From Saturnia japonica (Eukaryota; Arthropoda; Insecta; Lepidoptera; Saturniidae): a DNA stretch of 64,000 bases. The translations under genes and the position numbers were made by a program. Under the pieces are notes generated by a model, which did not search any database, was not told the origin of the DNA, and worked only from the letters and a program-made list of their open reading frames with translations. Positions 32,860-45,149 of the stretch are shown piece after piece; the first letter of the stretch is position 1, and every line of letters starts with the position of its first letter. Where the stretch lies: the NCBI GenBank assembly GCA_033032175.1, contig CM065322.1, forward strand, positions 7,378,001-7,442,000, in the 5' to 3' direction.

Positions 32860-34365
32860 GTTTTATTTATACCGTTTATATTGATTTATTGGTCACTCTA
32901 CGCAGAGAACGACCCATTAGATAAAGCTTGGTGCGTTCACAGAGTGCGCCTCACAATACACTGCGTATCGGCGACACAATCTTTGTAACATGATTCTAGA
33001 ACGAACTACGAAGTTTACCTTTTGAATTTCAAATATTAGATATGCATAAATAAATGAGTTTTGATATTATGGTATCTTCCTTACTTTATTGTGTAAGATA
33101 ACACCGAAAAGGACATAGAACAGACTAGGGATTTTTTTTAATCATTGTTACACGTGTAGAAAACTTATAAAAGCGATTAAATCACCATTCCAACTGAAAT
33201 GTTAACCATTTTATTGCTAGCACATATTGATAAAGTTTCTATAGCACCCGAAATAAATAAATAAAATGAATGCGCGACGCATAACTTCAAGAGTGACTAT
33301 TTTCACTACAATAAAACAAGAAGCTTAGCAATCAACTTCACAGTGTAAACTTTTGTTAAGGTGTGCGTGCATCCTAAAAATTCACTCACATATATTTTTA
33401 TAACATGCGTAAAGAAGTGTAACTTATAAAGGTAGCTAATTCGTGGCAACCCCGCTGAACCCACATTATTTTCATTGACAAACCGATTAGCAATTTCTTG
33501 TTTCCGATACAAATTCAACAGTCGATCAGAAGCCTATCGTTATGTAACTTACATTATATCGCGGTAAGAAGCCTTGCTTAGTCTAATTACATTTCGGGAA
33601 ACACGGTGCATTGTGAACCAACGTTAAAAACAGTACAAATGTTCAAACTTATATAATACATCGATAAATGACTCATATACGGACACTGATTTAAAAAAAA
33701 GTGTTTTTATAGCTGTTTTGTTGGTGTATGGTGTTCACTTATCGTTTCAGTTACTAACATTTCACGAGTTCGTTTTTCTCCTTTTCTTCGATTACTTTCA
33801 GATTTAACATTTTCAGACTCGTGTTAACAATTAATAACAAACGTTTTTTGTTGCAAAAGGAAGAAACAACTGTTCATTTGTTTCAGGCGAAAGTAGCAAA
33901 GAAATTTCGTATAAATTAATTAAATGGTGTTTTGTCAAAATAAATTATAACTTTAACACGTCTTAAAAACAAATGTTCTTCAATACCGTCCTGGTGTTTA
34001 TTATAGGCGTAAAATCGGAATGTGAACTTCTAAGATCTTGTTTTACCCGTGTAATTTTTGAGATTTTTATCATTTAATTTATATAATTACAACTTTCTAC
34101 TAACTCCATATTGTAAACCATACTTATGCAAAAAAAAAAAATATCTTTTGCTGTTTTATCTTTTTCTTCGGCCTTTTTAACCTCGTTTAAGATACAGTGA
34201 ATTAAAAGAACTCGGCACGCAATTCCACACTAAGATATTAGTAAAATGTAATAAATATATAACCGCAGGGCTGACACGGTACATTTAGAAAATATAATAT
34301 CAGAAAGTTCAAAGATGCAGTGAAAATGACAATAATGTGGACACGCACTGAGCGACAACTATATA
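32860..34365. other. Intergenic DNA, no supported gene
   Basis: AT-rich with an A11 run at 34130-34140. No repeat shared with the rest of the window was recognised, and no frame shows coding bias. Confidence 0.35.
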
Positions 34366-34371
34366 AAAATA

Positions 34372-34887
34372 CTAGCTGTGTCCGTGGCTTCGCTCACGCG
34401 GACTACAAAATGCCCGCGCGAATCTTGCTCCCCTGCTCCCGGCTATTTTATAGACAAAATGCTTACTGTGGATGTTCCTTAGAAGATAGACGTATACTCT
34501 CGCGGACTTTTTTAGGTCTTTTAATGCCTACAATTATGTAGTACATCAATTTGCTATATCTCTTTTATGGTTTACTCAGCATAAGCCATTTATGCGCCCG
34601 AATTGATTCACCAGTTTTTATTTATTTATGCGGAACCCTAATTATTCTTCTAAAATAAAAGTAGCCTAAGTTACTCCCTATATCATTACCTATCTATCAG
34701 TCAAAATCCCATCAAAGTCGGTCCAACCGTTTCTGAGATTACTCGGAACAAACAGACGGACAGACAGACAAAAATTTAAAAAATGGGCTTTTTGTTATTG
34801 GTATACTTTTATAAGCATTTAGTAAAAAACTGATATTTTGACATTACAAACAGATATGTACTTCAATTTTATTAATTGCACATGTAT
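34372..34887 (-). mobile_element. Non-autonomous Helitron, family B
   Basis: Minus 3' end GTGAGCGAAGCCACGGACAC then AGCTAG (complement of 34372-34375) and T. The interior matches 41488-42005 over CGGGAGCAGGGGAGCAAGAT, TAGGGTTCCGCATAAATAAA, AATCTCAGAAACGGTTGGAC, TTTTTTACTAAATGCTTATA, and AATAAAATTGAAGTACATAT. The 5' TC end is degraded. Confidence 0.8.
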
Positions 34888-34963
34888 TCAACAGGTGAAG
34901 TAATTTCCTAAGCACCTATAAATCACTATTTTATCACAATATGCCCTTTTTTTGTTTTTTACA

Positions 34964-35045
34964 TCTATATTAATAAATATGTAGTCCTGTCTGTACTTTT
35001 AATATTATTCCAAAATTTCGCGAGAGAAACACTATATGAAGTTGT
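34964..35045 (+). mobile_element. Helitron fragment, family C, 5' end only
   Basis: TCTATATTAATAAATATGTA then GTCCTGTCTGTACTTTTAAT matches the 5' start of 63467-63972 after an A (34963). The element is truncated soon after ACACTATATGAAG. Confidence 0.6.
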
Positions 35046-35049
35046 TTAC

Positions 35050-35750
35050 AAAAAAAACTCGATTTCGTTGTTTTAACAAAGACTATTTCATTTTTATTCA
35101 GCCTTAAACTTCTTGAAATATCTATGTGATCATTGAATAATCTAGAGAAACGTACTTTTCTTGTGACTGTGTTGTCGCTTGTACTGATACGTTTATAATG
35201 ATAAGTAATTCAATGAGCGAATACTTACAATATACATACACTTAGATGTAAGTCGCGTGAGCGCGGTCCATTCGTTGTACCTCTATTGCCGACGCATTAT
35301 CTCAACAGACCGTTGTTTCTCTGTTGTCTTGTACAGTCAGGCTTGGAACTGGTCGAAAATGTATTCATAAGTACTTGTTTTTCTACGTAAATCTTTATTA
35401 GGTGCGACTTCAGAGTAAATAACTCCGATCTTTACGGAAATAACCTTCAGTAAAATCTATAGTAAAAGTTTCTATTTATTTTTATACAATTCATTACTAA
35501 TGATAATAAGAATGTCATTGTTAAATTATTTATTAATTGATTAATTAACCATATTTTATTTTGTTTTTTATTGAATAAATTGTCTCAAATCTACTGCTTT
35601 ATACCTTTATTTGCAAACGCTGGATGGAGTTCTAGATAGTTCTATTAGTACATACGTTCAGGCCTAATACGGTAACACGCTAAGCCTAGAAAGGAATAGC
35701 TCTGAAACTCAACTCTCCGAACGCATCTATAGTTGAAGGTGACAGCTAGC
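35050..35750. other. Intergenic DNA, no supported gene
   Basis: A less AT-rich patch at 35255-35340 (GTCGCGTGAGCGCGGTCC) is not supported as an exon. The rest is AT-rich. Confidence 0.35.
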
Positions 35751-35751
35751 C

Positions 35752-35945
35752 AGTTAGACATTATAAAATGCCCTACCAAAGTTGAAAATGTGTCGCCAAA
35801 CACCAATATGTGTGTTTCGGCAGCTGCACTTAAGGCCAGTTTTCCACTAGGCTTAGCGTGCGATAAATAGTAGTAAGATGGTAATCTTGGGCCTCATCTT
35901 TACTTAAGATCAGGTGAAATTATGGCCAAAATACTAAACATATCA
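35752..35945 (+). repeat. SINE-like interspersed repeat, partial copy
   Basis: Blocks GTGTCGCCAAACACCAATAT, CGGCAGCTGCACTTAAGGCC, CACTAGGCTTAGC, and ACTTAAGATCAGGTGAAATT match 60076-60302. Its upstream part is diverged. Confidence 0.55.
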
Positions 35946-35949
35946 CGAT

Positions 35950-37055
35950 TAAAAGTTGTAGCAGTTTTTTTTAAACATATTATTTTATTTTTATAATATT
36001 TGCCAGCGATTGTACTCTGCGAACACTTTAAGTCGTTATTGCGGTTCCTTGTTTAGCTGGATTATTGTTGTTAATTTGTATCGCCACTGTTTATCAACGC
36101 TTGTTCCTATTTAGGACGTGGTTGCTCTCTTCGATGGCAGATATCAAGCGACAACTTGTTTGTTTCCCTTCATAATACCACAGCTGACGTAAAACAGCTA
36201 CTTCAAAACCAAAAGAACATATTTTATTCTATTCAAGTTTATCAATATAGGAATCGAAGCACCGGTCAACACCAATTTGAAAATTATCCGGTAATGAAAT
36301 TAACCTAAAGAAATTATAATAATGACAAGCCGTACTCTCTATGTTCGCCGAGATTATGTATTCTAGACGATTATTTTCGCCGAAATTTTTTTTCGTTCTC
36401 GTGCTAATCCTTACTGTATGATATTAATTAATCTGATATTAACCAATCATCATCCCTGTCATATTCGGACTCTATTGTTAATACAAAATATCCGTAGAGT
36501 TTCTCTAAGCTACGCAAAGAGATGTATATCTTAGTTTCTCTCGTAGAATGATCTAGCTGAAATTCTGTAATCTTTGCTATTTACCTACAGTGATTATTCA
36601 TTCCATATATGTATATAGAATACAATACAGTTATTGAGCAACATTTTAAATTGTTATTCAAATGACTTAAAATGTTGTTTAGTTACGCCGAAGTATATAT
36701 TATACTACTCTCAATAATACTTAAATAACTATATTAGAAGAGATTATCACTTTATAAAATGTAAAAGTGCTGCTTTATTGTTTGAATATGAACACGGCGG
36801 CGCGGATTTACTTATTATTGGTACGAGCAACTTTTTTTTCCATATAAGTTAAGTTTGGAAATTACTGCGCTACCATAACAAATGCTTCTTGTCCATAAAA
36901 GTTGTTAAAGTACCTACGCTACTGCAAAGTGCATCAATCGCTTGGAATAGAAATAAGCAAAAGTAATATAATTACCATGGGTTACATACTTGTTAATTTA
37001 AATAGGTATATATTATATAATTAATTCAGAATTCAATAATAGATTACATATGAAA
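35950..37055. other. AT-rich intergenic DNA
   Basis: No supported genes, shared repeats or RNA genes. Confidence 0.35.
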
Positions 37056-37059
37056 AGTA

Positions 37060-37530
37060 TCTATATCAACAAATGTATAGTTCTGTCTGTAAATGTATTT
37101 TTTACAAATTTCCTGATATCTAGGCATCCAAAGGGTCACGAATATGCCATTAAAAGCTTTTTGTCTGTCTGTTGGTTTGTTCTGATTTAACTCAAAAACA
37201 GCTTGACCGATTCTTATGAAATTTTAGACACGAAAAGCTTATGTTATTGGGCAATTAATAGGAATAGGATATGAGTATTTTCAATAACAAATACTTTTAA
37301 ATTATTTTTTATTATTAATTCTCCACTGATATTAATGACATTTTCTACAAGGAAGAATAAGTCATTATATAATTGATAGACTATAAGCATTATTAACGAT
37401 ACTTTCAGAAATAGTAAAAAACAAAAAAAAAATCGTTGTTTCTCAACGTCGACCTATTCTGATAAAATTTTGTAGACGCAAAGCATACCTCATTCATAAA
37501 TAATTGATACGCTATAAAAATCGTGAATAA
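37060..37530 (+). mobile_element. Helitron, family C, 3' end missing
   Basis: It starts TCTATATCAACAAATGTATA after an A (37059), then GTTCTGTCTGT, GGTCACGAATATGCCATTAA, TTGACCGATTCTTATGAAAT, and TTTGTAGACGCAAAGCATAC. All of these occur in the same order in 63467-63972. The terminal hairpin and CTAG are not found. Confidence 0.7.
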
Positions 37531-37917
37531 TATCTTAAATACAGAGTAGTAAGAAATGAAGTAAGTGTATAAAATGTAACTGTAAAACCATATGTCGAAA
37601 ACAATGACTAATCTATTAGTTCTGGCTGTTAGTTAGCGAAAGTGATACGATGATTCTCACTAGGTATTTGTTTATTTATATTAATTTTAATTAGGTACTC
37701 AGCCTTTTCATAATTGACTTAGAATACATCGTCGTAACTATACCTAGAGATTTTAATTAGCCTTCAACATCATTACGGTTTTTTCTTCATAATCGATTAG
37801 TAAGTTAATAAGCATTAGCAATGGGAGTTACCGTGTAACTGTGGTCTCGTAAACCTGTCCTTAACCTAAGGGCAACAACTTTAAATTCTTCAAACATGTG
37901 TCGCGACGATGTCATGT

Positions 37918-38095
37918 TTTTTTAGAGCGTTTGCTCTTGCAAGGCATAAAATGAACGGAAAGGGACCTATGCGATAGACCGATCAGATTAAGTCTGCTCT
38001 GGGCAGCACATTGATGAGCAGACTAGACTAACAGCCGATCGAGACGTATGAAAAAAATATCGTGAAGCAATAACGCCAACGACCCATGACTACAC
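37918..38095 (+). pseudogene. LINE remnant, C-terminal WTDQIK segment
   Basis: Plus-strand translation reads KMNGKGPMRSTDQIKSALGS, then stops interleaved with QPIETYEKNIVKQ. The pattern RW-DQIK...G-T...R...DR--W--IV is the C-terminal end of insect RTE/CR1-like endonuclease-RT ORFs. It is short and broken. Confidence 0.5.
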
Positions 38096-38104
38096 TTTAC
38101 GAGT

Positions 38105-38290
38105 ACGGCCACTCTATAAAGAATTAAACGTCCCAGAAGAGAAAGTTACACACGTGAATCTAGAATGGAAAGGGTGATGGTATTAAGAAAAAACAACTGT
38201 TTAAAACACTGACCATAATACAGACGATAGAACATGCCCAGCAAGGCAATGCCCCTCCGAAGTTTAAGCGCTTCTAAGTTCTATGTGATG
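38105..38290 (-). pseudogene. Jockey-type LINE remnant, C-terminal tail
   Basis: The minus strand reads LKLRRGIALLGMFYRLYYGQ, then CFKQLFFLNTITLSILDSRV. It corresponds to the LRRDVASL-VFYRIYHGECSEEL tail of Jockey ORFs, as at 15405-15655 and 52960-53300. Flanking sequence is too decayed to align by eye. Confidence 0.6.
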
Positions 38291-38299
38291 GTTGCAGCA

Positions 38300-39245
38300 T
38301 CCCCTCACAGCAACGTATCCAAGGTAGCACAGAGGTCAATAGCAGACCGCTTTACACGGCAATAGTATTCCATGCACTGCCGAATCTTATACCTTATAAA
38401 GAAGGTACAACTTGCCAGACATGAACCACCACCATAGTTACACGAATCATCTAGCTGTTGTAGAGATAATAAACTCGATCATATCCTATAGATACCTCAC
38501 AGTAGATATCCATTCCTAAAATATCGAGGCTAAAATACTTTACCAGTTTAAGACGTTCTGTAAAGTTGAGAGACGAAAATAGGTAATATAAAAATGATTC
38601 CATATAAAAATCAACCAAAAAAATCAATTAAATGGTTATATTTTGAGAAGCTACTAAATTAAATTCTAAAATAGTTACCTGAAACTGGATAAAACAAATA
38701 TCAATAAATAAACAAAATAAAACTCTACGGTTTAAAACTAAATAAGAAAAGGCGAATTTACGATTGATCCTAATCTCAATTCCCAGAATTTACAGTCTAT
38801 TTAACCTCTTCCCTCCGACGCGACGCGACTGTAAAAATGAAAGTTACATGGTGAGTTAGACGCGGGAAATTCACCGAAATTACAGTTTAGCAGCGTCTTA
38901 CTCTAATTACACAGATTCATTAGAAACGTTGCATCCATGGATCGAGGTCGCCGTGACAGTGGCTCGTTGACAATGATAGACTTTTGCGCGGGAAAACTGC
39001 TATTTCACTTGTCTACGATTTGCATGGAACATGCAGACGAGTGACATGCATTCTTTGAAACAGAGATTTGAATACCAATTCCTATAGGTAAAAAGAAAAA
39101 AAAAACCTTAAATTCAATCGAGTAGTATAACTCAATTAATAAAACAGTAGACTCGCTCTATAAGATTTTTTGTTTTCAAAATATTGTTATAAATGTCTAT
39201 ATTATGTAAAACTGATTTAGAAATTGATATTTTTCTAATTTTTGT
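38300..39245. other. Intergenic DNA, no supported gene
   Basis: Less AT-rich patches at 38815-38840 (CCGACGCGACGCGACTG) and 38940-39000 lack supporting frames or splice sites. Confidence 0.35.
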
Positions 39246-39251
39246 ATGTCT

Positions 39252-39390
39252 ATCTGTATCTTCGGCACGACAATTGTGTCCGACTGCATCGCGACCACCA
39301 CACACCAAGTGTAACAACATCCGTAACAGTGGCATCATTCGTGTTGCGTTTCAGGATTAGCTAGTACATCCAGCTGTACAGAGGCTTGTA
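39252..39390 (+). repeat. Interspersed repeat (GGGATCAGCTGGTGTA type), copy 1
   Basis: ACGACAATTGTGTCCGACTG, CGCGACCACCACACACCAAG, then GTGTTGCGTTTCAGGATTAG and a TAC-ATCCAGC block parallel 47150-47290 (ACAATTGTGT...ACCACCATACACCAGG...GTGTCGGGATCAGTCTGCG...ATTCAGCAATT) and 44447-44545. It is non-coding, and the family is unnamed here. Confidence 0.5.
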
Positions 39391-39858
39391 CAGTACCGTA
39401 AGATTGCCATGCTACTTTAAAAAAAAAAAAAAAAATGTTACTTAGTTTCTGTGATATAAATAGAACGTCAGTCAATTACATTACATTTAAAAGATATTGA
39501 CGTACCAATACAGATTAAAAAATATTTATTTTATATAAACTAAAAGACGCCAACATATTTGTCGATTCTAGTATTATCGGTGTACAGATAGCTAACGGTT
39601 CGTGAAATGCTCTAAAATGACAGATAATGACAACTGCTGTATTAAAAAAATATGATAAAATTGGCCGCGTGTTGCGACGCCATTATTACAAATGGTCGTT
39701 ACCGTGCTCTATTGTGATGCATTTAACGATAACAATTTGCTATCCCATAGTGTTTCAGCATTAGGAAGTAGTAATAGAAAAACCATCAAAATATTCATTA
39801 TTCTTTTAAACTGATTTATCGACATTCTTAACTTCAAAGTTCCCCTCTTTATACATAA

Positions 39859-40083
39859 CTAGTTGTACCCGTAACTTCATTCACGTGGAAATCGGAAAAC
39901 AATGTAAATTGTTAAAAGTCGTTATGCTATGTCATTTGCCAGAAAAAAAAGTATCCTATGTGTCTGTCCAGGTTTTAAACTTTTTGTATCCTAAATTTCA
40001 TCAACATCCGTTCAGCTGTTTTTATGTGATTGAGTAACAAACACCTAAACATACAAAATGTTACATTTATAATATTATATTAC
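39859..40083 (-). mobile_element. Non-autonomous Helitron, family E
   Basis: Minus 3' end CACGTGAATGAAGTTACGGG then TACAACTAG (complement of 39859-39862) before T. The 5' side has TTTGTTACTCAATCACATAA and AACAGCTGAACGGATGTTGA, as in 52533-52790. The 5' TC is not certain. Confidence 0.65.
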
Positions 40084-40089
40084 ATGTAT

Positions 40090-40950
40090 ATATTACATTA
40101 CATGTACACCAAACAACATACAAACAGATAGAGAAAAACGTTTTTAATATTATATTCGTGATCAGTGTTTTCTGGAAATTATGAGACATTCATCACTTGC
40201 TTTACATTGATTATTAATCCATAACGTATTCATTTTTCTTCTTTGTTATTAGATCATTATTAAAATTATTTGTGTTTTAAATGATTCACGGAATTCTCAT
40301 TACAACTGTTTCAATTCGTGCGCCATTATTATTTTTCTACAAAAAGACACTTTTCATAAACGGTTTAATAATAAGCGGTATAGTAACCCAGTTGCCGCAA
40401 ATCACTACCTACTTTCGAATGTATATGTTATGTATGTACGAAACAGAAATTACACATTTCATTATTCTCTAGAGAAATTACGGTTTTTCAATACCTACAT
40501 CATTGATTACTTTATCTCATATGATGTTAAAAGTTTTTAATTGTACATAATATATGAATCCTAGTATCCTATCACTGTGTTGTGGATACGGAATCCATAA
40601 TACAGCAACAGATTTTATGGTAAACAAGTATGCCCCATCAAACATTAAAAAAACACATGCATAAAGCTCTTTTTGAAAAAACAAATAGGACAAACTAGAA
40701 CTTAGCACTCTCAACCTCAGTAATACATCCAGTGCACTTGATAAACTATCTATTTACTTACTTATCATGTTATGTTATTTTTAGATCACTATTACTGCTA
40801 AAAATTAATTTAATCTCATTGGTATAAATAGTCGTTGTACCTACTAAAACTTTTTTGAACCATCTTTCATTTACATTTTTAATTCAATTTATTATAATAT
40901 CATGTGACGAGCCGAGCAGCTGATAGGGCGTAATGTTAGCAGATTTTTAA
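40090..40950. other. Intergenic DNA, no supported gene
   Basis: AT-rich; two short frames (40281-40472 plus, 40517-40714 minus) show no coding bias. Confidence 0.35.
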
Positions 40951-40957
40951 TTTTATT

Positions 40958-41182
40958 AACCTGAGCTTTCAGTGAAGAAAAACATCGTGATGAAAACTTA
41001 GTATGGTAGGTCCTTTTCTAATGCCCGCCTGGCTAGCTACCATCCTCAAGATGCACTCCAAGCACTTAAAGGTGTATTCAGGCAGCTGGACTTGAAAGCC
41101 AGCCCCTCAGACTTAGCATCCTTAGGACACATCGTCAGTTAACATATCGGATAAGACTGTGGCCAAAACGTTAAACATATAA
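40958..41182 (+). repeat. SINE-like interspersed repeat, copy 2
   Basis: CTGAGCTTTCAGTGAAGAAA, AACATCGTGATGAAAACTTA, GCTAGCTACCATCCTCAAGA, CAGGCAGCTGGACTTGAAAG, and GACTGTGGCCAAAACGTTAA appear in the same order as in 2301-2512 and 60076-60302. Confidence 0.65.
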
Positions 41183-41374
41183 ATAATTTAAAAATTAATC
41201 AAACATCTAAACCTGTTAGAAATTGTAACATGTTGACAAACTTAACGTTTTCTTATCTGTCACCCGGTAATCGGACGGTTGATTGTAACCTTTGTCATCG
41301 GAAACATTATTCATCCGAATTTCATTGATACAATATTTGATTAAAAGAGCGTAATTTTTTATATGATATCTTTA

Positions 41375-41470
41375 CTAGCTGGCCCACCAGACGTTGTTTT
41401 TTATTTCGGTTGTTAATGGCCCGAATACAGCGACACCTCTCGGCTCCTAACATAGCTATGAACCATCGTC
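41375..41470 (-). mobile_element. Helitron 3'-end fragment (CCAGACGTTGTTTT type)
   Basis: CTAGCTGGCCCACCAGACGT then TGTTTTTTATTTCGGTTG reads on the minus strand as a GC-rich terminus ending CTAG before T. AGCTGACCCGGCAGACGTTG is a common lepidopteran repeat end. Only the end is present. Confidence 0.45.
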
Positions 41471-41487
41471 TCGATTAAACAAATATG

Positions 41488-42005
41488 TCTATACAATTAA
41501 TAAAATTGAAGTGTCTGTTTGTAATGTCAAAATAACAGCTTTTTACTAAATGCAAATGAAAGTATATACGATAACAATAACCAAACACCCATTTAAAACA
41601 TTTTTGTCTGTCTTTCTGTTTGTTCCGGGTAATCTCCGAAACGGTTGGACCGATTTTGACAGAACTTTCACTGGTAGATAGCTGAATTTATAGGAAGTAA
41701 CTTAAGCTACTTTTATTTTAGGAAAAGAATTAGGGTTCCGCACACATAAAAAAACTTGTCATGGTGAATAAATTCGGACGCTTAAATAGCTTACGCTCAG
41801 TAAACCATAATAGATATAGAAAATTAATGTACAAAACAATTGTAGACATTAAAAAGGCCTACAAAAAAGTTTGGGAGAGTATACGTGTATCTTCTAAGGA
41901 ATACCCACAATAATCATTTTTGATTTTAAAATAGCCAGGAGCGGGGGAGCAAGATTCGCGCGGGCATTGTGTAGTCCACGTGAGCGAAGCCACGGGCACA
42001 GCTAG
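41488..42005 (+). mobile_element. Non-autonomous Helitron, family B, full length (518 bp)
   Basis: It starts TCTATACAATTAATAAAATT then GAAGTGTCTGTTTGTAATGT, has GTAATCTCCGAAACGGTTGG in the middle, and ends CACGTGAGCGAAGCCACGGG then CACAGCTAG before T. The hairpin just before CTAG is typical. It is the most complete family-B copy here. The 5' flank is G instead of the usual A. Confidence 0.85.
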
Positions 42006-42009
42006 TTAC

Positions 42010-42680
42010 ATGAATATAAGTTAAATCGGTCAAGTAGGTAGTTCAGAAGTTATATGATCGCTAACAGACGCACACAGGATTTTATATATCTACGATTTCA
42101 TTTAGAGACTCGGGACCAAGAAGAACATGTTAATCCATTCGTAAAGTAAACTTAGTATATATACAATAAAATTGATAGAGTTATTTATAAATTCTATTTT
42201 TACGATGTTTAACGAGACGTCTACGAGATTTTGTTACTTTTATGATTAAAGAGTTGGCAACACTTATGTGGTTTTCCGGTGTTGGAAGCGTCCAAAGACT
42301 GCGGTGACCGCTTATCATCAGACCAGATATATATATATTAAAAAGTATGTATATAATTCATCGTGGCTTTTTTTATAAATAAACCTGTACCCACGATGAC
42401 TACTGCGAAGTTCAAAAATTAACCCTTTGACTCCCATACATAAGGCAAATTGTACGTTAAATTGGCATATATGCCGTCCCTGGGAGCAGAGGTATTTAAT
42501 AACAAAATATACACCTAAATATTATATAGGTATTGATAATACAATACTAACTTTCCTGAAATTATGTTTTTCATACAGTCCCTTTCCAGGTACCAGCCAG
42601 CCTACCTCTATGCTAAATTTAACCGTGATCGGTTCGGAGGCTTTGTCGTGAAAAGGTCACATTCACGTTACTTTCTAATT
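42010..42680. other. Intergenic DNA, no supported gene
   Basis: A (AT)n tract lies at about 42328-42340. Two overlapping short frames near 42427-42818 have no motif and run into a Helitron. Confidence 0.35.
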
Positions 42681-42687
42681 TATATTA

Positions 42688-42970
42688 CTAGAAGATGTAC
42701 CTCGCGGTTTTACTCGCGTCTAATTAAAAAAAATACTGATAGAAAACGCCCACGGCCCGCACACACTATTACTTCGTTCTCTTTTAGCGTACATTCTGGC
42801 CCACAATTTGTATGGTAATATCTCCGTTGTTCAGGGCCGCAGCGTGATCTTATGTAGCTGGTAACTTTCCTTAATAAATAAGCTAAAAAACAAAAAAATA
42901 ATTTAACAAATCTAACAGGTAGTTTCATTTTAAACAAACAATCTCTCGTTCTTTAAAATATTAATATAGA
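42688..42970 (-). mobile_element. LEP1-like non-autonomous Helitron (283 bp)
   Basis: Minus 5' end TCTATATTAATATTTTAAAG after A; 3' end ACGCGAGTAAAACCGCGAGG then TACATCTTCTAG (complement of 42688-42691) before T. Both termini and A/T flanks are intact. The central part GTGTGCGGGCCGTGGGCG is not shared with other copies. Confidence 0.82.
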
Positions 42971-42974
42971 TTAT

Positions 42975-43525
42975 TATGGATATTTTTTTTAAGTAGTTAC
43001 GTAACACAGTGGACAGTGTGACACTATTTTAACGACTACGCATAGATCTTAGAAAGTGTTCATTATGTCAATGTTATTGTTTATTAAATTGTTAATTATT
43101 TCCTTACGGTGGTCGTTAAATTGTGCAAATCTCTACTATGGATCCGGCTAATACGGAAGATCTAGATACATAACATTGATAATTTATAAAGATAATTAAA
43201 TTACGAAAGTTTTGTAATCGGTTAAAACCGAAGTAGGATCTATAATGTTCTATTACATTTTTATTATTTATATTACATAAAATTAGATTACACTACGTTT
43301 GCAATGAATCAGAGATAACATTTTTTACTTTATTTAGTGGTAGTGTCTTAATACAAGCCAAAAGACTGGCTTACTCTCTCCTCGGAAGTAGTTGTACTAT
43401 TCCTTTGGTAATAATTCTAGATAGGCACAATACTTTAAAGCTATTTTTTTCATTCAGTATACCTCATAATAGACCGCAATAGTGGATAGTATATTTAAAG
43501 ACTTAGAAGTAACAATAACATGACA
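42975..43525. other. AT-rich intergenic DNA
   Basis: Nothing recognised. Confidence 0.35.
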
Positions 43526-43530
43526 CAAAA

Positions 43531-43959
43531 TCTATACAAATAATAAAATTGAAGTATGTTTGTAATGTCAAAATAACAGCTTTTTGCTAAATGCATATCA
43601 AAGTATATAGGTACGGTACCTATAACAAAAAATCATTTTTTTATTTCTGCCTGTCTGTTTGTTCCTGGTAATCTCCGAAAAGGTTTGACCAATTTTGACG
43701 GGACTTTCACTAGCAGATAGCTGATGTTTTATGGAGTCGCTTAAGCTACTTTTATTTTAGAAAAACAATTAGGGTTACAGGCAAATAAATAATTGTATAC
43801 ATTGAAAAAACACAAAAAATTCAACGAGAGTCTGCCTTTTAAGGAACACCTACAATAAGAATTTTTGTCTTTAAAATAACCGGGAGTAGTAAGATTCGCG
43901 CGTGTGCCCGATCGACAGTACTCTGAAGTCCATGTGAGCTAAGCCGCGGGCACAGCTAG
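43531..43959 (+). mobile_element. Non-autonomous Helitron, family B (429 bp)
   Basis: It starts TCTATACAAATAATAAAATT after A (43530) and ends TGAGCTAAGCCGCGGGCACA then GCTAG before T (43960). Internal blocks AATGTCAAAATAACAGCTTT and GTAATCTCCGAAAAGGTTTG match 41488-42005, with a deletion of the region around GTAAACCATAATAGATATAG. Confidence 0.87.
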
Positions 43960-43964
43960 TTATA

Positions 43965-44440
43965 AAATAAATCTATAATACTTCGACGTCAACAAAATTT
44001 TAACAAGATTATTTCAGAATCAATTTCTATTCGTTATTAACTATCTACACTATTAAACAACTAAAGATTTACGTAGAACTCGCAGACTTACAGAATAAAG
44101 ACCGAGTATAAACAAGTCATATACCTAATAGTAAATCTCTTCTCTGAGAAGTTAAAACAAAATTGAGATGTCGATATTGAACATTTGACAAATTTAAATA
44201 GTATGAATGAAAAAACAAACCAAAGCATTAATAGCAAAAAACTGTTAATCACCTTTCATTTATTACGACAGGAAACTAAGTACCAAGATCTTACACTGGA
44301 ACCTTAGTTAATATTTAAACTCAGGCTTATATAAAGTGAATCTATTTTCGCGTGAAATAAAACGCATCGGAGAAAAATAAGTGTCAAAATATTAAAAATA
44401 TCTTTATAGACATGAAAGCCTTACACTCATATAACACCCT
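43965..44440. other. AT-rich intergenic DNA
   Basis: Nothing recognised. Confidence 0.35.
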
Positions 44441-44446
44441 TCATAA

Positions 44447-44545
44447 TGGCAAGCTTAGCGTTTCGCGTTTCGGGATCAACTGGTGTATGTCCAGTAATTA
44501 CTCGCGAGGATCCGACTAGATCGCGACCGCTATGCACATGGTAGC
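44447..44545 (+). repeat. Interspersed repeat (GGGATCAGCTGGTGTA type), copy 2
   Basis: GCGTTTCGGGATCAACTGGT, TGTATGTCCAGTAATTACTC then GCGAGGATCCGACTAGATCG match the 3' half of 47150-47400 and 39252-39390. A second AGCGTTACGGGATCAGCCAG follows at about 44567, suggesting a tandem or nested second piece. Confidence 0.5.
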
Positions 44546-44609
44546 AATGAGTCTTTTTCGGTTTATAGCGTTACGGGATCAGCCAGGCACAGCGCCTTCA
44601 TCTTCCACA

Positions 44610-45145
44610 CCAGTATTAAAAAGAAAAATAACATGGAACCATACACTACGCGCTTCTTAGTGCTTAGATTATTTATCCGTAATTTATAACATCGTCAAAA
44701 TCAATCCAGTCGAAAAATTTATAAGTGAATATATTATGCATTTCCATATGAATGATCACTAATAAGAGCCGTGCTTTCAAAGAAACTGAACTAAGTGGCT
44801 TTCCCTTCTTTATTAGCAACATATATTAAATCACGGCTTCAAACGGGGACACGTGAACTAAGCGAAACCTAGTATCAAATAGGTATAAATTATCGTATAA
44901 CGAGCGACAGGTCCACTATGACTTATCCTACAATAATTGTCTTTAATGCGGCCATTGAGTTGTTGATTAATGAGCTCATGCGCTGTCGACAATCATAGTT
45001 GTAATCCTTAAGCGCGTCACAAACGGTTAAGATGCTATTATAATTTATGTTAAGATAAAATATCGCTCGCCATACAATTAATTTAATGGATATTATCACA
45101 TAGGGCGAAGATAATAAATATTTCCATCTTACAGTATTTTTTACT
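44610..45145. other. Intergenic DNA, no supported gene
   Basis: A 26-codon plus-strand frame at 44918-44998 (MTYPTIIVFNAAIELLINEL...) and an 89-codon minus frame over the same DNA exist; neither has independent support. Confidence 0.3.
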
Positions 45146-45149
45146 TTTT

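Noticed and set aside
44918..44998. 26-codon plus-strand small ORF
   Set aside because: Too short, and the opposite strand is also open; there is no independent support.
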